In this document: positions 48,634-58,807 of the stretch, piece after piece | Numbering within the stretch: the stretch's first letter is position 1 | How the letters are laid out: every line of letters begins with the position of its first letter | Source: Flammulina velutipes | Lineage: Eukaryota > Basidiomycota > Agaricomycetes > Agaricales > Physalacriaceae | Direction: 5' to 3' | Assembly (NCBI GenBank): GCA_011800155.1 | Contig: CM022369.1 | Location: 2,976,001 to 3,040,000, forward strand | DNA: 64,000 bases | Translations under genes and position numbers: made by a program | Notes under the pieces: generated by a model | The model's database searches: none | What the model saw: the letters and a program-made list of their open reading frames with translations, nothing else | Told to the model about the DNA's origin: nothing

Positions 48634-51501
48634 TTACATATCAACCATAAGCAGATACTTGACCCGGATTTGAGAAATGTCATAGACGATGTACTGCAAA
48701 AAGGTGGGTCAACAACGGCTCAAGAACCCCAAACGTTATCAAGAAAACACACCTCGTTGTACTGCAGGTAACCACCGGTAGCAACGTCTGAGCCTCCACC
48801 ATCGGGCATATGGCAACCAACGAGCTCTGGATTATCCAGAGCAGCACCAGCATCCTTCCATTTCGTCGGCTGTGTCCGACCACGTCCTTTGGTAGCGCGC
48901 TTGCCTCCTTTCTTACAGTTTTCCGCCGCATAGTAATCCTAATAAAACGGCGTCAGATGAAGTATCTTAAAAGAGGCTACCACATACGGCGTCATCACAC
49001 TCATACACAGGCAGAATAGCCACTTCGCAAAGAAGCAGAAGCCCTACGTTGTTCGAAAGTCTAGATAACGTCAACGTCGAACGGATAGGCAGGCATAGAA
49101 AACTGACGATGGGTAGCAATAGCCAGCAGACTGGAAATAAAGAGGTCAGATTAACACAGGATCAAAGGATTCTACGAACCTTGGACATCATCTGTTGAGA
49201 GCATCGTTAGATTCATAAGGTATACACGAAATAGTGGAAAAACTTACATCTGCAAAGTAAACACCTTTTCCGAACATGTAACCGTTGACAGGAGCTTCGG
49301 GAGGTGCGATGCGCAAACCCTGTTGAAGGATACCAGCGAAGTTGGTGGTACGCGAGCCGTGCCAGAGAAGCATACGTTCTCCGTCGGCAAGTTTGCTGTA
49401 GCCACCTTTGTGCCATCGCTCAGTTTCGCCGGGCCTATGGACGTGTCAACATAGTCGATCATAAGACAGCCCTCTGCACATACCTTTCGACGCGGTAGAT
49501 ATGCTTGACGCTCGCATTGATATGTCTGTGAGTCTGACCATGCGTATCCCGTGCATATGCAGCAAGGGCGGTAAATTCTTGACTGTTACGATCGACGTGC
49601 TCCATCTTGGAAAGACCGAGAGAACGGAATTGGGAGTCAAGCGGGTTGAGAGGGTTACCGTTCTCGTCCGAAAGCGCGGAAGAAGATTGAATGAGCTTGG
49701 ATGCAATTTCCTACATATCAAGTTAGAGAAGGAACGGGGAAGCAGTATCGGTGTCATACCATGTCGCCGAGAGCATCGACCAGGTTAAGCTCAACCTTCA
49801 ATTTCTCCGCCGTGTCGATGCTTGCTGGTTTGCTACGACCAAATTCGTGAGGTATGATGCTACCAGGCGGTCAATAAAAATATCCAATCAACGCGATGAT
49901 AGAGGCCGTACGAGTAATAGTGACTCGTGAGAGTATCTACTGCCTCTTTCAAAGTCTTACCGCTCTCTTTGGCGGTATCGCAATTGGGGTCCGAAAGGAC
50001 TTCAGAGAGCCGCTATGTTTGAGATTAGTATACAGGTTCAATGAGGACATTAGCATCCCTACCATGAGTGCCGCGAAGCCATTGAGGATGGTGTTCTTCG
50101 ACAGTTTACCTGATCGGTAGCAAATTCAGTGCCAAAATCTGGATCACGTTTGCTTGACCTACCAAGCGGTAATTTGCGCGCATCATAATTCATGGAAGAT
50201 AGCGTAGAGTCCATGATGCTAAATAAACTGAGCAAAGATCCACATGCAGAGTTGCAGGACGAACCTGGTCGAAAATACAAGCATGATAAACTCTTGAATG
50301 GGGGAAGGAAGCGAGGACTTGGGGATAGGTCGCTCGACTGCTTTGCTGCCTTCCGCCTTTGCATTGACTTCCTCCTCTTCGTCATCGTCGCCATAACTGC
50401 GCTCTAAATGACCAACGATTAGGAAAATAACTGACGGCGCGATAACATTCCATACCCAACCACACATATTTTCCTAATGTCACAATAAGTCCCGAAGATC
50501 GTAAGCGAAGGTTTGAGAGGGCTCACCTTTCTTGGGGACCATGCCGACACGTTCCTCCCAATTGACGCCAGCTTTTGCCTTGAATTGCTTCTTGAACTCG
50601 GCAACTGCGTTGGCGGCGGGGAAGGGGCCCTAAGTTGCATGAAGGCCAATCCATACACGAAGAGCAAAGGTCCTTACCTTCACCTGGGATTGACCCTCTT
50701 CTCCAACACGACCCCAGTGTGTGTAGAGGATACTGTTGGAATTGGAGCCAATAGGATGTAGAAGCTGAAGGGCGTAAAACTTGTTCTTGTTGGACCCTCC
50801 GCTGATGTCCGTTTGGTTGAGCATGGCGTCCCATACGCCTTCGGCATTATGGTAAACCTGATGGGTCGCTGCAAGACTTAAGATTCCTATCAATCAAAAT
50901 AGTGTGGCCACCTACAAACTTTTCCGGACTTGGGGTCTACGGGCGCGGCACCTCTTTTCAAGAGCTATCGAGAAAGTAAGTATAGTGCCGACCACATCAA
51001 ATGGAACGAGCGCACAGTGACCATCTTGGCTGGCGGCTCCTCTTCGTCCTCCTCATCGACCTTAGCCATTTTGGCTTTCTTGCTGACGGGTTTCGCGACA
51101 GGCGCGTCGTCTTCGGAGTCGTCAGCCTGCTTTTTCGTCCTTTTGCTGGCAGGCTTTTTCGGCGCGTCGTCCTGCTCGTCTTCCGTGTCGGCCTTTGTTT
51201 TCTTGGCCCTGCTAGCCGGTTTCTTGCTTACGGGCTTCTTGCTGGCCGGCTTCGCGACTGGCGCGTCTTCATCGGATTTCTTGACTCGTTTGCTAGCAGG
51301 TTTCTTGGGTGCATCGTCCTCCTCTTCATCGTCGTCGTCGTCGTCGTCCTTTCTAGCGCGTTTCGCGGTGGATTTGGGTTTTGCGGCTACTTTGGAAGGT
51401 GGTTTGGCTGGTTGGGCCTCAGTATTGGCCTTGATACGCGAGCTGGATCTTGTAGGCGCAGGAGCGTCCGACTCTGAGGCAGGTTTCTTGCGGGGAGGCA
51501 T
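48634..51501 (-). CDS. Poly(ADP-ribose) polymerase with Lys/acidic N-terminal tail
   Basis: Starts [19 protein letters not shown] and has about 160 residues of KKPASK/KKPVSK repeats mixed with Asp/Glu runs, a nuclear, DNA- or chromatin-binding type of tail. After [14 protein letters not shown] come the WGR domain ([30 protein letters not shown]) and the regulatory domain ([20 protein letters not shown]). The catalytic domain has [35 protein letters not shown] and GGYLQYNE spliced to [15 protein letters not shown]. The His-Tyr-Glu triad is complete. No BRCT or PARP zinc fingers are seen, so the architecture is PARP2-like. It is 200 nt upstream of its tandem paralog on the same strand. Confidence 0.9.
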
Positions 51502-51798
51502 GGTGGTTGACGTCCAAGAATGATTTAGGGGTGCAGTCCCGCTGTTATATTGCCCGATTTGGGATGAGTCAAATAAGGGAACCGCGCCTCCCGCTTTCCT
51601 CTCTGACTCGATTGGGTCTCGTGTCGGGATGTGTCAGCATTCATTCACGGTCAGGCACCACTCTCAACATGAACGATGTCTTCAATCCTATTGCGAGTCA
51701 ATCAAGTATACCTGGTGGCCTCGCGTTGTTACGGCATTACAATTCGGCTTGCAAATAGCCTCACCAATGCCTTACGGACTTCATATCTCGCTTAACTA

Positions 51799-53084
51799 AT
51801 GTCGTTCAATTACACGTTGGGGAAGAGATTCTCTGGAGGAACCTATGTAAGGCCAGCCTTTCTTTCCCTTGTCAATGGCGACTAACTAGTGTTTAGTGTG
51901 CCGTGTATGAGGCATTCCGAGTACCCGATGGAGAAGGTTTCGTGATCAAGAAAAACCGAGCATCGGCCAAGATAAGGCGGACTATTCTTCGCCATGAAGC
52001 TAGAATGATGCAAGTCCTCCAAGGACACCCGTCGTTGCCCCGCATCCTTGGTTATGGTCGGGCGAACCATTTCGAAGTAATCGCCATGGATCGTCTGGGT
52101 GGCACTGTCGAGAGCAAAGTCATTTCCGATGGAAAGTCTCTCCTGCCGCTCACGGTCGCGCGGATAGGTGAGCAGATGTTGAGCGCTCTACAGCACCTTC
52201 ATTCTCATAACATCGTGCACCGCGACATCAAACCGGACAATATGCTCCTCAGTCTCGAGGATCCGTCTCGCGTCATCCTAATCGATTTCAACATATCCGT
52301 GCGCGTTTTACCTGGCCAAAACGGTGAACCACAGAAAGCTCTTTCTGAAACCCTCCACGGCGTAGTTGGCTCTGTAAAATGGTGCAGCCTCAATGCGCAT
52401 AGGCGCTTGCGTACGTGATTTATTCTTTTCTTTGGTTTACAGACTGACGCAGACAACTTGGCAGCTCTCCAAACTCAGGACGATGTTGAATCCCTCGCGT
52501 ACCTGCTTCTTTTCCTGCTGCGCGCCGAACTCCCTTGGATGAAGGGGTTCGGGAATGAGCACCCACTACAAAGAATAGCCCGCGTAGGCGCTAAAAAGCA
52601 AGCTTATAGTGGCGCCGATCTATCTGCTGGATTCCCCAGTGAATTCGGGCAGATCCTTGATCAAGCGCGCACTTCATGGGACGAAGGGGATCCTACCAGT
52701 CGTATTCTGCAGACCATGCACGAAATGATGTACCGGTTGACCAGGCTTCTCGGACTGTCGAACGTAGCGGCACCCCTTGATTGGTCTCCGGGTACCAGAA
52801 CGTATTCTCGACCTATAGCGACCGAATACGCAGAACCCTATAGCCCACCCGGCGACGATGAGGATGACGACGACGACGACGAAGTCGAAGAGTATAGCAA
52901 CAGTTATTGGCTCCCTGACTTTATGGATTGGATGCATGTAAATGCTGTAGCCACGGGACGCTCGAAGGAACTTACCTTCCCCTCATTCGAGGCTGAGCTG
53001 CTGGATGAGCAGATACCTACTATCCCTGTTGTCCACCCCTATTCACTAGAATCGGACACTCTGTACGCAGACACTCCCAGCTGA
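51799..53084 (+). CDS. CK1-like protein kinase, intact copy
   Basis: Exon 1 is MSFNYTLGKRFSGGTY, the glycine-rich loop. After an intron, CAVYEAFRVPDGEGFVIKK provides the Lys strand, RHEARMMQVLQGHPSLPRIL the helix C and hinge region, and LHSHNIVHRDIKPDNMLLSL the catalytic loop. LIDFNISVRV has Asn in place of the DFG Gly. HGVVGSVKWCSLNAHRRL, then after an intron QTQDDVESLAYLLLFLLRAE plus LPWMKG, is the CK1-style activation and helix-F region (compare the CK1 RRDDLESLGY/LPW signature). The C-terminus is acidic ([12 protein letters not shown]). It is a Ser/Thr kinase of the CK1 group by these motifs, with substrates unknown. MYND paralog 2 follows 381 nt downstream on the same strand. Confidence 0.85.
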
Positions 53085-53362
53085 TGTATGTTGAAACCCG
53101 CTTTGAAATAACACACCGTTTCTGACCTTGGAACCGAAAGCTTCTCAAGGTCTCTACGAATATCGGAACGATATGCATGAGAGCTGCCAGTAGGAGTCTG
53201 GTGGACCTTCCTAAACTCGCCAGAGTCTCCCAGATCTGCGCTAAAACATTTCAGTTCAATACCTGCTGTCGCGCTCGACATACCTCGATGCTCTTCACCT
53301 GCGCCACACGTGATCTTCAACCCCCATTGTGCGAACATACTCTGACGAACAATGGTACTTCT

Positions 53363-53394
53363 GCGCGCGCGCGCGCGTCCTCAACTGTATATAA
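53363..53394 (+). promoter_or_regulatory. (CG)n plus TATA core promoter of MYND paralog 2
   Basis: Alternating GCGCGCGCGCGCGCG (53363-53377) is followed after 10 nt by TATATAA (53388-53394), 72 nt before the ATG-only exon at 53466. Same arrangement as paralogs 1 and 4. Confidence 0.65.
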
Positions 53395-53465
53395 CCTCAA
53401 CGCGACTCCTCGCTTCTATCATTCTACTACTCGCAGTATATCTCTTCCTCCAAAACCAACTAATC

Positions 53466-55028
53466 ATGGTAAGATACTTTTTTCTCAGATATAGACGACG
53501 ACACACTAATAACACCTATATAGTCTGCAGCAGATATTCGCGCAATCGGTGTTCTCGAAAACACTTTGAGGTCTCTCCCTCTGGTTAACCTGATGCCGGT
53601 CATCAAATCTCACTTGGGAAAACCAAACTTCCGTCCAGCATTCGTACACAACCCCCTCCAACCCACTTCCACGCCCAATTTCGATGCCCTCTTGCTCTTC
53701 AGCTGCCTGGAAGGACTTGTACGCTTGTCAGAAGCTCGGGATCACGGTGCTGATACTACACTCGACGCCAACGCTGATTTCTTGATGAACGAAGTTGTCA
53801 GATGGCTTGTGGCACTACTACTGGACATGCCATCCCACATCTTCTCTCAAGATGAGAAGCACGTTACAACGAGAAACCTTCACTTCTATCTGTATGCGCT
53901 TCTGACGACTCAGAACATCCTTCCTCTCTTCTCTGCCTCGCCATTCATCGCTGATTGCGCTTCGGCAGTGGTCGAATCCTTCATCCACGTCCTCAGAAGG
54001 GACGAAATGGACAGTGGTCTTGTTGCCGACCTGATCTTTCGTCTCAATCTGGACCCTAAAGCTCGTTGGCATATGTGTGCCACCCTTCGTCGCCAGCCAT
54101 CTAGACTGCTCTTCAGGCCAATCCGAAAGATGGAAAGGATCAGCGAGGTGCTCAAGGCGTATCCAAATATGAAGTTCCCCGTAGACCTTGTGATGAGGGT
54201 CCTCCACTACGCTGGCTCGATCGGTGCAGTGGATGTTGAGCTCCGAGAGGATCTTTGGAAGAGGAACGCCTTAGACTCGGTCGTCACTCTTATCGACAGG
54301 TATCTCGATACCTTCCCTCCGTCTCCCTGTCATGACGACAAATCTATGATAAGATTGTCTATGTGCCTCCGAATGCTGTCCTCCTTGCACGATTACAGGG
54401 GAGATGTTCCAGATATCCGTACCAAAGGATGGACCCAATCTCTGGACGCTGGACTGGTGGAAGTTGTGGCGAAGGCGGTGCGCGTGTTATCGTCGGGAGA
54501 TTTCCGGTCCGTAAACTGGCTGTCGAGTTCGTTGAAGGGCTTTTTGGTGAATATGGGCATTTATACAATCTGCAGCCGAGTGGTGGCGGTTCGGATGGCT
54601 CGTGAGCTAGCGAGAGTTCTTGCGGAAAATGGGGATGGTCTAGGCGATTCACGCATGACTGATTGCTCTACTCCTCTTAGGCGCTCTTGGGCTGCATTTA
54701 TTGGTATGGTGCAGAAGGTGACAAGGCTTGACCCAGAGACTGGCGAAGTGACTCTAATTTGCATGAACCCAAAGGTATGTTTCTCCTCTTTCTCCAAATT
54801 GTCCCTTTTCACTGACGTGATTTCCAGTGCGACCAATCCTACACGTCTGAATGTCGGTTCAAACGGTGTAGTGAGTGTTATTCATTCATCGTGTGTTCGG
54901 AAGAGTGTTGGGACGAGGTCGGAGGCGCAAAGCTGCATACCAAAGCGATTTGTAAGGAATCAGCAGTAACGCCTCACTTTGAAGCTTGGTATCCTGAGAT
55001 ATGCCGCTTCATGGAGGGTGATGTTTAA
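53466..55028 (+). CDS. MYND-type zinc finger protein, paralog 2
   Basis: ATG (53466-53468) is directly followed by GTAAGA; after CTATATAG the reading resumes SAADIRAIGVLENTLRSLPL. No other ATG lies near the start of the long exon, which supports the single-codon exon. The helical region matches paralog 1 throughout (RPIRKMERISEVLKAYPNMK, KGWTQSLDAGLVEVVAKAVR). The last intron splits LICMNPK from CDQSYTSEC...KRCSECYSFIVCSEECW...LHTKAIC. The stop is at 55026-55028 after ICRFMEGDV. Intact. The finger is a MYND variant with all later Cys/His ligands. Closest relative in the window is paralog 1. Confidence 0.87.
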
Positions 55029-56081
55029 ATTCGTCGATACCTGATCTGCTTGGACTATAACCTATGCTTTCTAGTACTTATACTTATGCTACCTATGTCG
55101 TATGCTATGCAGATTGTTTTTTATGTTGATCAGACCCAGTTCGTCGTTTCTGAATGGCGCGCACAACATTGCATTCTATACTTAGCCTCCTTGAATACAA
55201 AGCAAGCTTGAAGGGCTGGTCCGGATCCGGACCGATAACCCTTTGACTTCTTTGAACCATCACGCTCACAAACGATTTGTACTTCTGGAGTTTCTATCGT
55301 CTGCAGTGTTTCCAGCTTGATGTTGTTTATGCTGTGTTGCTCAAGGTATGGGGTTTTTACCTTTTTTTCGGTCCCTCAAACGTTCGAATAACAGGCTCTC
55401 AACAAACTCTCAACAAGTGCTGTAACCGACACCTGCGGTGCAGACGAATGAAGTCACTCTACTCTCTGGAGTCGCTGATGCCTGCGTTTTGGCCCAGATA
55501 TTGTTGAACCTACATATCTTCAACATTGGACTTTCACCGAGTGGTCGATGCTGAGGATCAAAACAAAGCGTCTTTGAAGGTGAACCAGGCATTTCTTTCT
55601 ATGCTGGGAAATGTACTAAAGATGACGCGACAGTGCCATCGAAGAAACCTTTGTTTATTGACTCTCCGACTTTTTCAATGGACGATTCTTCTTTCATGCA
55701 CCCAGCACCCACCTCGATGCCCATTCTCGTCCTACTTTCGGGTATTCCAAGACCACATTCGGCCGACAATCTTACACTCGACAGCGCCGTATGGTGACGA
55801 GCCAGTGTGCGTTCCGTACTCTATCCTCGACATGCTTCATGGGGTGCTGATTCAGGATGCACTTGAAGTCTGCCACTCCCTCGAACGGACACGACGTCTC
55901 AAAGTGGCAAGTGGGGGGATGGGGTCTTTGTTCAGAAATTCATCAACAATTTCCTAAAAAGCTCTCATCAGCCACAATACTCATTGTATGTTCGCGAACA
56001 ATTTATCAGGCGTGCACCTACATAACCATAGTTTCAAGACCTTTTGCTCCATCACCTACACTCTCAACAGACGAACTCATC
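55029..56081. other. Intergenic region between MYND paralogs 2 and 3
   Basis: An open frame of 143 codons (55526-55957) has no recognisable domain, and no kinase relic was found here although a kinase would be expected if the whole unit had been duplicated in tandem. A perfect TTCGCGAA palindrome lies at 55991-55998, 84 nt before the next ATG, where the paralogs carry their (CG)n tract. Confidence 0.4.
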
Positions 56082-57640
56082 ATGGTAATGCAAATATTTC
56101 GATATGTTGATAGTGCATTAATCCTATCTACAGCCGATCCCAGAATATCAGAGAATATTTCTCCTCGAAAAGCTCATGCTTAGCCTGCCACTCGACGACT
56201 TGATGTCGATCATCATTTCTCAACTTGGAAAACCAAACTTTCGCCCAGCGTTCCTACAGCATTTTTTGGACCCCTTACACTTTGTAAATGCCGATGCTGC
56301 TGTGTTCTATGCCTGTCTGCAGGGGATTTCTCGCTTGACTGTATCTCTCACAGCCGCCGCTCATGATTCGCTCGAGGAAAATGCCGACTTTGTGTTGAAC
56401 AGCATCATCAAGTGGATTATTACTCTCCTAGCGGAGATGCCACACAACCTTGACGAAGAGAACCAAAAGAACATATCGAATGATTTACACTACCATTTGT
56501 ACCGACTTGCATCACATCCTTCCATCCCTCCGCTCTTCGGTGATTCGCCGTTCGTCGCAGAGTGGTCCTCAGTCTTGGTCGATGAATTCATGCAAGTACA
56601 CCGAGTCAGCGATTATCGCGACAGTAACATCAATGTTGTCGTATCCGCTTACAGCGAACACCCTAGAATTCGGTCTAAACTGTGCGATGCCCTTCGTCGT
56701 CAACCCCGCAGACACCTTTTCCGGTCAACCAAAAAGTTGGAGAGAGTCAGTGACGCGCTCAAGGCGAATCCGGACATGTCACTCCCCGTGCATCTTGTGA
56801 TGAATGACCTCTTCCACGCTGGAACGATCGGCTTCGTGGATGCAGAGCTCCGGAAGAGCCTTCGGAAGAGGAATTCGCTGGACTCTGTGGTCACCATCGC
56901 GAGCAGGATTCTCGATACCCTCGATCTATCTACTAACGACGTCGAAGACCATGATACATTGCTGGGACTTCTTCGAATGTTGTTTTCATTGCACGACTCG
57001 CGGGGGTATACCCCTTACACTCCGTATCTGCCCATCAAAGGATGGGTGCAATCTCTGGATGCCGGACTGGTGGAGGTGATAGCCAAGGTGGTACGCCTGT
57101 TGGGAGATTACCAATGTGATTCTATGTCTAACTGGATACGGGATTTATTGGTGGATCTGGGCGTCTACACGATCTGCAGCCGGCGGGTGGCGATTAGGGC
57201 GTCTCGTGAGGTGGCGAGAGTCATTGAAGAGGATGTTGATAAGATGGGTAGTTCGAGGATGACTGATGATTCGACTAGCCTGAAGCGATCTTGGGCCGTA
57301 TTTCTGGGCATTGTGCAGAAAGTGACGAGACTTGATCCAGAGACTGGAGCAGTTAGCTTGATTTGCATGAATCCTAAGGTGTGTTCTTTCTTCTAGTTGC
57401 CCATTTCGAGCTTGTCGCTGACATTTGATTCAGTGCGACAAATCCTACACGTCTGAATGCTGGTTCAAACGATGTAGCGTGTGCTACTCATTCGTCGTGT
57501 GTTCGGAAGAGTGCTGGGAGGAAGTTGGAGATGCACAGCTGCATACCAAGGCGATATGTCGGGAGTCAATCCATATACCACATACCGAGGTTTGGTATCC
57601 CGAGCTTGACAAACGATATTTGTCGTACGATTCCCTCTGA
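56082..57640 (+). CDS. MYND-type zinc finger protein, paralog 3
   Basis: ATG (56082-56084) is followed by GTAATG; after CTATCTACAG reading resumes PIPEYQRIFLLEKLMLSLPL. The body aligns with paralogs 1 and 2 (SQLGKPNFRPAF, LRRQPRRHLFRSTKKLERVS, IKGWVQSLDAGLVEVIAKVV, YTICSRRVAIRASREVARVI). The final intron again separates LICMNPK from the finger CDKSYTSEC...KRCSVCYSFVVCSEECW...LHTKAIC. The stop is at 57638-57640 after RYLSYDSL. Intact and more diverged than paralogs 1 and 2 are from each other. Confidence 0.87.
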
Positions 57641-58807
57641 TTCGTTTCGTCGTTTCAGATTCGTTTATATACTACCATTATTACAACTTCATCGATGTCC
57701 AATATGATTGATGCTATCAGTATACCAACCATTTCTAGCTCTATTTCTACGGTGGCTAGAGTCACAACGTTACAAAATGATCAGAGACCTCGGACTTGGT
57801 GCAGCTCTTGGTGCCCCGCCACCATGTCCCCGTATGGCCAGTTGAGCCGAAGATGGGGCTATCGAATGACAGTGACCACCACGCCCAATGCTCTAAACCA
57901 GAGCATGGAGTCGTTGTGGCTTCAGCGTCCCACAGATGTCCAAGGTGGAACGATTACAAGATTACGGCGGGTACGAGAAGGGCGATGGCAAGACATCGGC
58001 TGTGGCTTTTGGCAAAGGCGGTTGCGAGGAGGACGAGGATGGCGGAAAACATGTCGGAAAGGTCAAAGACCGAATGTAAGTCGGTCCGATCTTGACTTTT
58101 GAATGTGCTCAAGCTTGTACGACGCAATCACAAGCAAGTCGAAAAAAGTCATGGCAGATGCTGGGTATATATTCGACGGGAAATAGCAGCAGCAGGCGTA
58201 CAACGCAAGGCATTTTGGAATCATGGTGGTATTCGTTCAACTTGGAGGAGTCGACGTCCCTGACCAAAACATTCCGATCAATGGATCAATATCAACCTCC
58301 CACGCCTTCTTGACCGCCACCACCATCACCAGCAATTGGTTTCCTCTTGATCTGGCTCGTGCTCCGAGACTCGAATCTCTTACGTGTGACTGTGCTTTCT
58401 CATACCACTCACTACAACGCATTCTCCTTCCGGTCCGGTATCTGTTCTGCATCTCCGTTCTCTTCTCACTCCATCTACGTACAACACCTTCATTCAACCT
58501 CAATTTTATCTCCCACGGTTATGTGATTGCTTATTTCTAACGGAGAACTGACAAATCTTCCTCCGAAACAAAGCAGTGTTTCACTTAACGCATTTATACA
58601 ATGAGTGGTTACATCGGGACTAGGTCTGACGAGCGACTATTGTCCTCGTTCTGCAAGTGAACAATGGTAAATTGACTAATTCCGAATTTGTAAGTGCTCG
58701 CGCGCGCGTTGTGAGTTTATTTAAGCAAGCCGTTGTTTCCTGTTCTATTCCCAATCTCTTGCCTATCTGCGACACTTCCAAATCATAATCTTCTCATACT
58801 ATCTGAC
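57641..58807. other. Intergenic region between MYND paralogs 3 and 4
   Basis: Frames at 57695-58102 and 58223-58540 are open, but their products look like random translation. The only clear element is the promoter of paralog 4 at the right end. Confidence 0.4.
58699..58724 (+). promoter_or_regulatory. (CG)n plus TATA-like core promoter of MYND paralog 4
   Basis: CGCGCGCGCG (58699-58708), 9 nt, then TATTTAA (58718-58724), 84 nt before the ATG at 58808. Confidence 0.6.

Larger units (their letters stand above)
51799..55028 (+). repeat. Segmental duplication arm B: CK1-like kinase + spacer + MYND gene
   Basis: This is the inverted counterpart of 17291-20517. Kinase, spacer (53085-53362), CG-rich promoter and MYND gene appear in the same order with the same introns. 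Here the kinase frame is open. Confidence 0.85.

Noticed and set aside
55029..56081. Search for a third kinase relic upstream of MYND paralog 3
   Set aside because: None of the CK1 motifs (HRD, DFN, DDVESLAY, LPW) could be found on either strand, so paralogs 3 and 4 seem to have been duplicated without a kinase.
58366..58440. A TTCGA-containing hairpin on the minus strand resembling a tRNA T-arm
   Set aside because: T-stem pairing is poor, and no matching acceptor stem, anticodon arm or A-box could be laid out around it.
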